Positions 25,090-31,944 of a DNA stretch of 46,411 nt are shown here, in pieces (position 1 is the first letter of the stretch; every line of letters starts with the position of its first letter). Position numbers and translations under genes: made by a program. This DNA is from Bryobacterales bacterium (GTDB lineage Bacteria > Acidobacteriota > Terriglobia > Bryobacterales > Bryobacteraceae), in the NCBI GenBank assembly GCA_947467395.1, contig CANIIC010000011.1, forward strand, positions 1-46,411, read 5' to 3'. The notes beneath the pieces were generated by a model, which was not told the DNA's origin, did no database searches, and worked only from the letters and a program-made list of their open reading frames with translations.

Positions 25090-26265
25090 TCAGGCAGCCG
25101 GACGCGGCGGTGCAGTCAACGTGAGTTCGGCTTCCGGAAGCGTGACGCCGTCAAGGAACAGCATCGACATCAGCCCGAGCACGACGAGACCAGGTGCGAT
25201 GGTCCAGGGAATCCCGGCTAGCTGTACCAGATACGGCAGCGGGGTGAAGAAGACCGTGGCCGCGATCCGCGCCCTTCGGGTGGCACCTTGGAAGAACATC
25301 AGCAGTGCAGGCAGAACCAGCAGCGTGGTGTCATACATAAAGACGTGCGGCGCGACGAGTGCAGACCCGGCCAGTGCCGCGGCCATGGCTTGCCACCAGC
25401 TCCCTCGCATCGCGATCCGTGCGACGCCCACAGCTACCAGCGCTATCAGAGCCCAGCGCAGCGCCGAATAGTCCAGCCCCAAGTTCACAAGAAGCCCTTG
25501 AAGGTTGACCATGCGCTGCGGTTCCGGGGTCAGATGAGCTTCCTGTTCGCGCAGAAATTGCAGATACACTCGGGCACCCTCAAATCCGCCCAGCACCAGA
25601 GACAACAGGGCTTCTGCGGCTCCGGCCAAGGCGAATCCGGCGAGCATCCTCCAGCGCCTCTGCACCAGCAACACCACAGGGAACAGCAGCAAAAGATGCG
25701 GCTTGATGAACGCGCAGCCCAGCGCCACGCCTGCCGCCAGCAGCCAGCCGCGCTCGTAGAAAATGAAACTCAACACCGCGAGCCCCAGGAAAATAGCAGG
25801 ATCCTGCCCGAAGCCTACCGCCAAAATCACGGGCGGAAACAATCCCATCAGGATCAAAGCATCGTTGCCGAAGCGCCGGCGGGCCCACAGCCCGATCCCG
25901 CACCAGATCGCCGCTTGTACACCGACCCACACCGCGAACGCTTCCTTTAAAGAGAGGTAGCCAAGCGGAGACAGAAACGCCGCGTAGACATGCGGTCGCA
26001 CGAAATACACCGGCACGCGGGCGACCGAGAGGAACTGCGCCTGCGCGCGAATCTGTTCCGCTGTATCGTGCAACGATGCGTAGTGCCCTTGATGCGCCAG
26101 CACAGCACCCGTGTAGAAGGCCGGGAAATCCCCCACCTCCACCGCGAAACTGCTGCACAACGCGACCCACAAGCCGGTGATCGCCAAAGCGGTGATCAAC
26201 GCAAGAGGGAAGGTTGTCTTCCGGCTGGACATGCTTCGTCCATCGGCACTGGCCGAACCAGCCAT
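25090..26265 (-). CDS. GT87 / DUF2029 family polytopic glycosyltransferase-like protein
   Basis: The 391-residue membrane protein has about ten hydrophobic helices. The first external loop carries VEVGDFPAFYTGAVLAHQG, whose Asp is at the position expected for the catalytic residue of GT87 mannosyltransferases. Then follow FLSPLGYLSLKEAFAVW, LGCAFIKPHLLLLFPV (the FIKPH-type segment common in DUF2029) and APHVFMYDTTLLVLPALL. These are the recurring features of the family, which uses polyprenyl-phosphate sugars. The start is ambiguous: an ATG at 26232 would also leave all helices intact. It begins 15 nt after the regulator gene and is probably in the same transcript. Confidence 0.82.
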   Translation of the reverse strand: MAGSASADGRSMSSRKTTFPLALITALAITGLWVALCSSFAVEVGDFPAFYTGAVLAHQGHYASLHDTAEQIRAQAQFLSVARVPVYFVRPHVYAAFLSPLGYLSLKEAFAVWVGVQAAIWCGIGLWARRRFGNDALILMGLFPPVILAVGFGQDPAIFLGLAVLSFIFYERGWLLAAGVALGCAFIKPHLLLLFPVVLLVQRRWRMLAGFALAGAAEALLSLVLGGFEGARVYLQFLREQEAHLTPEPQRMVNLQGLLVNLGLDYSALRWALIALVAVGVARIAMRGSWWQAMAAALAGSALVAPHVFMYDTTLLVLPALLMFFQGATRRARIAATVFFTPLPYLVQLAGIPWTIAPGLVVLGLMSMLFLDGVTLPEAELTLTAPPRPAA

Positions 26266-26280
26266 TAGGAGCCGCTGGAC

Positions 26281-26940
26281 TTAGGAAGCGGCTTCCAGGC
26301 GGGCCATGGACTCGGCATGCTCCAGGCCCAGCAGCTTGCGGCCATGGATGGCCAGCTCGAAGCGGTCCTTCACACCCGTCTTTTCAAAGATGTGCATCAA
26401 GTGGACCTTCACTGTCCCGGCGGTGATCGACAAAGTCTCGGCGATCTCCTTATTCTTCAGGCCCACGCACACCTGCTTGACGATCTCGCGTTCACGAGGC
26501 GTCAGACGAGGCGCGCTACGGCGTTCGAAGCCCGGAGCCGTCTGCTCCACCGATCCTTCAATCCAGATATCGCCCGCCGCCACCGACCGCAGGCAATCGG
26601 TCACCGACTCCACCGGCAGGGTCTTCTTCAACACGCCTCGCGCGCCCACTTGCAGCGCCCGGAAGCAGTCGATCTCCGCCAGATCGTTTACCCACAGCAC
26701 CGGCTGGCACTGCGACCAAGTGTTCTTCACATCGGAGACGAACTGGAACACCATCTTTAGTCCAGCGGTGTGGTCCACCAGCAATAGGTCCGGATGTAGT
26801 TCCCGCACCCCGCCGAGCGATTCCGTCAAACTCGAGGCCGAGCCCACAAATTCGAAGTCGTCTGACTGCGCCAGGATCTTCTGCAGTCCCTCAACCACGA
26901 TGGGCTGTGATTCACACGCGAATACGGTTAGAGTGCTCAA
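26281..26940 (-). CDS. NarL/FixJ-type response regulator with atypical receiver
   Basis: The 219-residue protein has a receiver domain (1-120) and a LuxR-type helix-turn-helix (145-205: LTPREREIVKQVCVGLKNKE, IAETLSITAGTVKVHLMHIF). The phosphorylatable Asp56 (LLLVDHTAG) and the conserved Lys (VLKKTLP) are present, but the acidic pair near the N-terminus is changed to Cys9-Glu10 (VFACESQPIV instead of the usual DD). Phosphotransfer may therefore be weak or absent. No histidine kinase gene is nearby. It precedes the GT87-like gene and the polytopic/Tad run on the same strand, and could control them. The upstream 144 nt contain a CTAG-ended hairpin. Confidence 0.88.
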   Translation of the reverse strand: MSTLTVFACESQPIVVEGLQKILAQSDDFEFVGSASSLTESLGGVRELHPDLLLVDHTAGLKMVFQFVSDVKNTWSQCQPVLWVNDLAEIDCFRALQVGARGVLKKTLPVESVTDCLRSVAAGDIWIEGSVEQTAPGFERRSAPRLTPREREIVKQVCVGLKNKEIAETLSITAGTVKVHLMHIFEKTGVKDRFELAIHGRKLLGLEHAESMARLEAAS

Positions 26941-26995
26941 GGTGTTTTCCCCTAAAGACTCTCCATCGTCTTCCCGATGAGATGAAGTTACGGTA

Positions 26996-27023
26996 CTAGG
27001 TGCCGATTGAAGGCCCTACCTAG
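26996..27023. promoter_or_regulatory. CTAGGT/ACCTAG dyad upstream of the regulator gene
   Basis: CTAGGT-GCC-GATTGAA-GGC-CCT-ACCTAG lies 56-83 nt before the regulator start. The outer 6-bp arms match exactly and an inner GCC/GGC extends the pairing. It could be an operator bound by the regulator itself or a leader hairpin. Confidence 0.35.
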
Positions 27024-27084
27024 ACGTTCCAGACGCCGCTTCACGCGTTATCAGGAACATAGACTGCACCTGACTTAGAACGCC

Positions 27085-28269
27085 TCAAGCAGCTGTCTGC
27101 GCGGGCCGCAATGCCAGTACCAAGCCGACCAGAGAAATGGTGGCCGCCGTAATGCCCCAAGTCGTAAGTAACTCGTGTTCGATCAGGTAGCCGGAGACCA
27201 GCGGTCCAATAATCAACGCGATCGATGTCAGCGATTGCGTCAGGCCCAGGACTACGCCCTGCTCATCGCGCGGAGTCGCTTGCGTGATCAGGCTGGTCAA
27301 CGAAGGACGCACCAGTGAGCCCATCGACATCACCGCTGTCGCCGCGCCCAACTGCGCGATCGACTGGCAGAATGCCAGAATCAGGTAGCCTGCAACATAC
27401 CCCAGGAAGCCCGCGCGATTCAGCAACGCCTCGCCGAAACGCTTCGCCATCTTGCCCAACGCAGGACCTTGCCAGAAGACCCCGAAGAATCCGGCGAGTG
27501 CCCATGTGTAGCCAACCTGCTTCGGACCAAACGCCATGCCGTCCCACATCAGGCGGCGTTCCAGGAACAGCGGCATGCCCGAAGTGAAGATCGCGAAGCC
27601 CAAGGAAAACAGGAAGAACTGCCACAGTCGCGTGGAAAGCGTGGGCTGGCGGAAGTAGACCGCGTAGCTGCCCCAATCGACCAGCGACCGGCGCCGCCCA
27701 CCCGGACCCGCACCATCGCCCCCTGGCTTCACCGCCGGCAGCAAGCGCCACGTGGTCATGATGCTGGCGAATGAGAGGAACGCCGCACCAAACACCGGGT
27801 AACGATAGTCGTATTGTGCAAGGAAGCCGGAGATCGCCGGCCCGATCAGGAACCCGAGGGCAAACGCGATGCCAATCACGCCGAACGACTTCGTCCGCTC
27901 TTCCGGCTTGGTGATGTCGGTAATGTAGGCCTGCGCCAGCGACAAGTTACCAGCCGTGGCACCATCGATCGCGCGCGCCAGGAACAGAATCGACAAAGAA
28001 GGTGCGAAGGCAGTAATGATGAAGCCGATGCACGTACCCATCTGGCTGACGATCAGCAGCGGCTTGCGGCCCATGCGATCGGAGAGCCGGCCCAGGATCG
28101 GCCCGGAGATCAACTGACAGGCGGCGTAGACACCGATCAGCCAGCCCACCTGCGCAGGGCTCGCGCCCATGCGTTCGGCGTAAAACGGCAGCAGCGGGAT
28201 CATGAGCGTCAGGCCCAGAACGTCCACAGCAACAATCAGGAAAATGGGGAGAAGAGGAGCGCTTACCAA
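27085..28269 (-). CDS. MFS transporter (DHA1 / TetA-like efflux)
   Basis: The 394-residue, 12-helix transporter carries the MFS motif A GRLSDRMGRKPLL in the 2-3 loop, the motif-B-like RAIDGATAGNLSLAQAYITD region, and motif C GIAFALGFLIGPAISGFL in helix 5, the antiporter motif of drug/H+ exporters such as TetA. The central loop is Gly-rich (KPGGDGAGPGGRRR). The substrate cannot be deduced. The start is TTG at 28269 (some frames continue upstream but overlap the peptidase gene). No Shine-Dalgarno sequence is seen, but TAACAT (28281-28276) ends 6 nt before the TTG. Confidence 0.93.
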   Translation of the reverse strand: MVSAPLLPIFLIVAVDVLGLTLMIPLLPFYAERMGASPAQVGWLIGVYAACQLISGPILGRLSDRMGRKPLLIVSQMGTCIGFIITAFAPSLSILFLARAIDGATAGNLSLAQAYITDITKPEERTKSFGVIGIAFALGFLIGPAISGFLAQYDYRYPVFGAAFLSFASIMTTWRLLPAVKPGGDGAGPGGRRRSLVDWGSYAVYFRQPTLSTRLWQFFLFSLGFAIFTSGMPLFLERRLMWDGMAFGPKQVGYTWALAGFFGVFWQGPALGKMAKRFGEALLNRAGFLGYVAGYLILAFCQSIAQLGAATAVMSMGSLVRPSLTSLITQATPRDEQGVVLGLTQSLTSIALIIGPLVSGYLIEHELLTTWGITAATISLVGLVLALRPAQTAA

Positions 28270-28278
28270 GCTCTCATG

Positions 28279-29124
28279 TTACCGCGCGGCGAAGGTATCG
28301 CACGCCTCCACGGTTCCCTCTTCCAGACCGCGCCGCAACCATTGCGTTCGCTGGGCCGAGGTTCCATGCGTGAAGCTCTCCGGGGAAACGCGCTGTCCGG
28401 CTTGGCGCTGCAGGCGATCGTCACCGATCGCGGCCGCGGCAGCCAGGCCTTCTTCCACATCGCCCGGATCCAGCAACTGGCGTTCCTGCGTGCTGTGTCC
28501 CCACACACCGGCGAAGCAGTCGGCTTGCAGTTCCAGCCGAACAGAAAGCTCGTTCGCTTGCCGAGGATCCGCCTGCTGCGCGTGCCGCATCTGACGTTCG
28601 ATGCCCAGCAGGTTCTGCACATGATGACCGACTTCGTGCGCCAGGACGTAGGCTTGCGCGAAATCACCAGGAGCCCCGAATCGGCGATGGAGCTCATCGA
28701 AGAACGCGAGATCGATGTAAACTTTCTGATCCGACGGGCAGTAGAACGGACCAGTGGCCGCCTGTGCAAAGCCGCATCCGGATTGCGTGGCGTCTGTAAA
28801 GAGGACTAGGGTGGTGGGGCGATAGCGCGCGCCAAGGATACGCGCCCACGTCGGCTGCAGATCGTTCAAAACATCGGTAGCGAAGCGGCCAGCCTGATCC
28901 GTGATCGGGCTGCCAGTCACACCGGGCGTGTCTGCATCCTCCACGCCGCTGCCATTTGAAACCAGGCTCAGGATCGAAGTCGGATCGGTCCCGGTCAGCC
29001 AACTGAACAACAAAACAAGAATGAGGCCCCCGAGTCCGAGGCCTCCTCCCATCATTGGGCCACCCATGCGCCGGCCTCGCCGGTCTTCTACGTAATCACT
29101 GGACCCGCCAGATTCCAAGCGCAT
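28279..29124 (-). CDS. YpfJ-family neutral zinc metallopeptidase
   Basis: The 281-residue protein starts at 29124, where CGGAGG lies 7 nt upstream. Residues 1-25 are basic and Gly/Met-rich, followed by a membrane helix (LGLGGLILVLLFSWLTG) that anchors the catalytic domain in the periplasm. The zinc site HEVGHH begins at H163 (ligands H163 and H167, catalytic E164), and E198 in LELQADCFAGVWGH is the likely third ligand. GFAQAATGPFYCPSDQKVYIDL is a conserved block of PF04228. The family's physiological substrate is not known. Its stop lies 10 nt before the MFS start, and it follows yceI by 23 nt, so these three may be one unit. Confidence 0.94.
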   Translation of the reverse strand: MRLESGGSSDYVEDRRGRRMGGPMMGGGLGLGGLILVLLFSWLTGTDPTSILSLVSNGSGVEDADTPGVTGSPITDQAGRFATDVLNDLQPTWARILGARYRPTTLVLFTDATQSGCGFAQAATGPFYCPSDQKVYIDLAFFDELHRRFGAPGDFAQAYVLAHEVGHHVQNLLGIERQMRHAQQADPRQANELSVRLELQADCFAGVWGHSTQERQLLDPGDVEEGLAAAAAIGDDRLQRQAGQRVSPESFTHGTSAQRTQWLRRGLEEGTVEACDTFAAR

Positions 29125-29147
29125 GGGACAGCCTCCGAACCTACTGC

Positions 29148-29669
29148 CTACGCCGCAGTGATTTCGAGATCGATGCTCAGTTCGACTTCGTCGCTGACCA
29201 TCTTGCCCACGCCGGGCAGTTCCATGTTCCAACCCATGCCGAACGCGCTGCGGCTGATGGTGCCGCTGGCGGTGATGCCACGGCGCTTCAGCGACCACGG
29301 ATCCGTCACTTCGTCCGACACGTTGCTAACATTCAGCGTCACTTCCTGCGTCACGCCGCGCAACGTCATGTCGCCCAGCACCTGATAGCCGGAACCGGCC
29401 TTGGTCACCTTCTTCGACTTAAACGTCGCGGTCGGATGACCTTCGGCGTTCAGGATGTCCGGCGACTTCACGTGCCCATCGCGAGCGGCGTCGCGCGTAT
29501 AGAGGCTGTCCACAGCGATGGACACGTCCACGCTGCACGCATCCGCGTTGGCGGGATCGAACTCAACGGTGCCGGTCACGTTGCCGAATTCACCTTTCAC
29601 GAATGCGATAGTCATGTGGCGCACTTGGAAATGAGCGGCGCTGTGCTTGGGATCGATCTGGTAAGTCAT
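29148..29669 (-). CDS. YceI-like lipid-binding domain protein
   Basis: The 173-residue single-domain protein has an antiparallel lipocalin-like barrel that in other bacteria binds polyisoprenoids. Typical segments are TYQIDPKHSAAHFQVRHM at the N-terminus, KGEFGNVTGTVEFDP, SPDILNAEGHPTATFKSK, LGDMTLRGVTQEVTL and RSAFGMGWNMELPG. There is no signal peptide, so unlike E. coli YceI it should be cytoplasmic. It lies upstream of the YpfJ gene on the same strand and is divergent from the acetyltransferase gene at 29739. The ligand is unknown, though an isoprenoid or other amphiphile is likely. Confidence 0.93.
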   Translation of the reverse strand: MTYQIDPKHSAAHFQVRHMTIAFVKGEFGNVTGTVEFDPANADACSVDVSIAVDSLYTRDAARDGHVKSPDILNAEGHPTATFKSKKVTKAGSGYQVLGDMTLRGVTQEVTLNVSNVSDEVTDPWSLKRRGITASGTISRSAFGMGWNMELPGVGKMVSDEVELSIDLEITAA

Positions 29670-29738
29670 TGTTCTGTTCTACACGAGAACACCCCCCGTG
29701 CGCCAGCCCGCGTGTTTCTCGCGATATCATCAGATGCG

Positions 29739-30722
29739 ATGGCCGCGACCTCCGAATCTCGCCCCGCCGCCTCGCCCGTGCCCCTCGTCGACCTGCGCGA
29801 CGTGCGGCCGGGGTATCTCGATCCGCTGCTCAAAGAGGAAGCAGCCGAGTGGATCCAATCCCTCGACTGGGACTTTGAACCCGCCGCCGGGCTGGTTCAA
29901 CGGTTCGTCACCATGCACGCCCTCACCGGCTACGCGCTGCCCTCCAGTTCCGGAATGCAGGCGGCCGGCTATGCGTACTTCGTCGCCGATGAGGGCAAGG
30001 GGCTGATCGGCGGACTATTTGTATCGGAGCCCTATCGCACACCAGAGAACGAGAACACGCTGCTGAAAGCGGTACTGGATGCGATGTGGCGAATGCACGG
30101 CCTACGTCGCATCGAAGCTCAATTGATGCTGCTCGACGCACCGCTGGAACGCGACGTGCCTTACCCGCACGCCTTCACTCCGCATGCCCGCGAGTTCCTG
30201 GAAGCCCCTTTGGCGCAGATTGTGACGCTGCCGCCGCGCAATCCCTCCATCGTGATCGCACCGTGGTCGGACCATCGCCGCGCCGATGCGGCTCGCCTGA
30301 TCTCCACGGCGTATGCGGGCCACATCGACAGCCAAATCAACGATCAGTACCGTTCCCCTGGCGGCGCACGGCGCTTCCTGATGAATATCGTCGAGTACCC
30401 CGGCTGCGGCAACTTCTTCACACCGGCATCGTTCGTCGCGCTTGCCGGCGGAGGAGGTCAAGGCCTCGCAGGCATGAGCCTAGCGAGCATCGTTAGCCCC
30501 GGCGTCGGCCACATCACGCAAGCCTGCGTAGCACCCGCCTATCGCGGCACCGGCCTCGGCTATGAGTTACTGCGGCGATCGATGGTCTCGCTCGCCGCAC
30601 ACGGCTGCCACAAAGTCAGCCTCACCGTGACGTCTTCAAACACAAACGCCGCGAAGCTCTATCGCCGCATGGGATTCGTCCCTCGGCGCGAGTTCGCGGC
30701 GTATGTATGGGAGCAGAGCTAG
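29739..30722 (+). CDS. Tandem GNAT acetyltransferase
   Basis: The 327-residue protein appears to contain two GNAT-like halves. The first (1-160) includes GYAYFVADEGKGLIGGLFV but no good acetyl-CoA loop. The second (175-327) has the acetyl-CoA loop APAYRGTGLGYELLRRS preceded by the beta-4 strand ITQACV, and ends SNTNAAKLYRRMGFVPRREF, a clear motif A/B pair. The substrate is unknown. The frame is open for 680 bases upstream, but that part is antisense to yceI. The ATG at 29739 is chosen because TATCAT (29725-29730) ends 8 nt before it and the preceding residues are not family-like. It is convergent, with 1 nt between stops, with the paraoxonase-like gene. Confidence 0.88.
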   Translation: MAATSESRPAASPVPLVDLRDVRPGYLDPLLKEEAAEWIQSLDWDFEPAAGLVQRFVTMHALTGYALPSSSGMQAAGYAYFVADEGKGLIGGLFVSEPYRTPENENTLLKAVLDAMWRMHGLRRIEAQLMLLDAPLERDVPYPHAFTPHAREFLEAPLAQIVTLPPRNPSIVIAPWSDHRRADAARLISTAYAGHIDSQINDQYRSPGGARRFLMNIVEYPGCGNFFTPASFVALAGGGGQGLAGMSLASIVSPGVGHITQACVAPAYRGTGLGYELLRRSMVSLAAHGCHKVSLTVTSSNTNAAKLYRRMGFVPRREFAAYVWEQS

Positions 30723-30723
30723 A

Positions 30724-31848
30724 CTATTCCTTCCAAGCCACCTTCACGATGCGGTCACCCTCGAACGCACCGATGTACATATCCTTGCCCAGTTGGAACG
30801 CGACGCTGACGCCCGGAATCAGGTTGCCCTTCTTGTCCGAATCGAACGCCGTCTTCGCCGTCATCTTGCCCGAATCGATGTAGGCCACAGCGAACGCCTG
30901 CCGGCAGAACTGGCCGCTATTCAAGGGACATTCGCCCGTCAGCCCCTTGATCCCCGCCGCCAGGAGATTGCCCTTCTTCGTCCAGGTCAGGTTGTCCGGC
31001 ATAAAGTCGAGCTTCACCGTGCCTGTCGTCTTCAGCTCGCGCAGATCGTACTTACGAGCCTCTTTAGACCCGTACACCGCGAAATACGCGGTCTTCCCAT
31101 CGGGAGTCGCGACGACACCGTTCGGGTAGCCACTGCGCGTCCCGGGGAGTTCACTCTGCCCCTTGCCCGGAACCCAGCGCACCAGGAACCCCGTCGGCGC
31201 GCCGCTGAACGGACTCGCCGCCGGCTGCTTACCCTTGTCTTGCTTGCCCTTGGCCTGCGCTGCCTCTTGCGCCGTGATGCCCGTCGGATACGTAGCGATG
31301 AAGCCGCCATCGGCCAACGCGGCGACGTCGTTGTAATCCACCGTCGACGGCACACATCCGTGCCACGCGATGCCCCACGAATCGCCCGTCTTCTTCAGCT
31401 CGAACATCTCAATCGATTGCCGGCCGCCGTGATTCACCACATACAGCTGCCACGCCCCGTTCGACCGCTTCACCAGCGACGTTCCATGCGGCGCCAACTG
31501 ATCCCCGATCGGCCCAGGACACGCCGTATCGCCCCAATCCTTCATCGGTTCCGCAGCGGCGGTCAACTTCGCAAACGACTTCTTCTCCGGATTGAACAGG
31601 TACAAGCCGCCCAGCCCGCTCGCCGCGCCCGGTCCACCCGGCGACGTCACGAATTGCGGCACGATCAGGAACTTCCCGTCCGGCGTCGCTTCGAAATCTT
31701 CCGGCGAACGCGTCCCGCAGATCACCTCCGCAACTCCGTGCACGCCGCACGAATCTGGCGCGGGCATCGGCGCGGCCTTCTGCTGTCCCCACATCGTTCC
31801 CGCCAAGGCCATCGCCGCCAAAACCGTTCTTGTACCCATCGTGTTCAT
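30724..31848 (-). CDS. Secreted paraoxonase / SMP-30-like beta-propeller
   Basis: The protein has 374 residues. The ATG at 31848 and a GTG at 31851 both lie within reach of AAAGGAG. A signal peptide (TVLAAMALAGTMWGQ) leads to a six-bladed propeller, with EDFEATPDGKFLIVPQF, APHGTSLVKRSNGAWQLYVVN and NHGGRQSIEMFELKK, the signature block of arylesterase/paraoxonases. Blade repeats such as PNGVVATPDGKTAYFAVYG and PDNLTWTKKGNLLAAGI follow. Asn and Asp residues at the central tunnel could bind Ca2+. Cys pairs (VICGT, TACPG, ECPLNSGQFC) suggest disulfides. A Lys/Gln/Ala insert (residues 195-215) is species-specific. Lactone hydrolysis is possible but not shown. Confidence 0.82.
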   Translation of the reverse strand: MNTMGTRTVLAAMALAGTMWGQQKAAPMPAPDSCGVHGVAEVICGTRSPEDFEATPDGKFLIVPQFVTSPGGPGAASGLGGLYLFNPEKKSFAKLTAAAEPMKDWGDTACPGPIGDQLAPHGTSLVKRSNGAWQLYVVNHGGRQSIEMFELKKTGDSWGIAWHGCVPSTVDYNDVAALADGGFIATYPTGITAQEAAQAKGKQDKGKQPAASPFSGAPTGFLVRWVPGKGQSELPGTRSGYPNGVVATPDGKTAYFAVYGSKEARKYDLRELKTTGTVKLDFMPDNLTWTKKGNLLAAGIKGLTGECPLNSGQFCRQAFAVAYIDSGKMTAKTAFDSDKKGNLIPGVSVAFQLGKDMYIGAFEGDRIVKVAWKE

Positions 31849-31871
31849 CACCGGACTCTCCTTTTTACCTG

Positions 31872-31890
31872 CCGTTAAGATCCTTAACGG
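31872..31890. promoter_or_regulatory. Perfect dyad in a divergent promoter region
   Basis: CCGTTAA-GATCC-TTAACGG is an exact 7-bp inverted repeat in the 96 nt between the divergent paraoxonase-like and peroxidase-fusion genes. A further GTTAAAG half-like copy follows (complement of CTTTAAC at 31893-31899). It looks like an operator that could control both genes. Confidence 0.5.
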
Positions 31891-31944
31891 AACTTTAACC
31901 TCGAACTTCGTGGCACAGCGGTCAAACTGAATGAGGTGAGAAAA

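Noticed and set aside
29055-29738. Upstream in-frame extension of the GNAT gene (about 230 codons)
   Set aside because: This part is antisense to yceI and the start of the YpfJ gene and shows no GNAT-like sequence; the start at 29739 explains the family homology.
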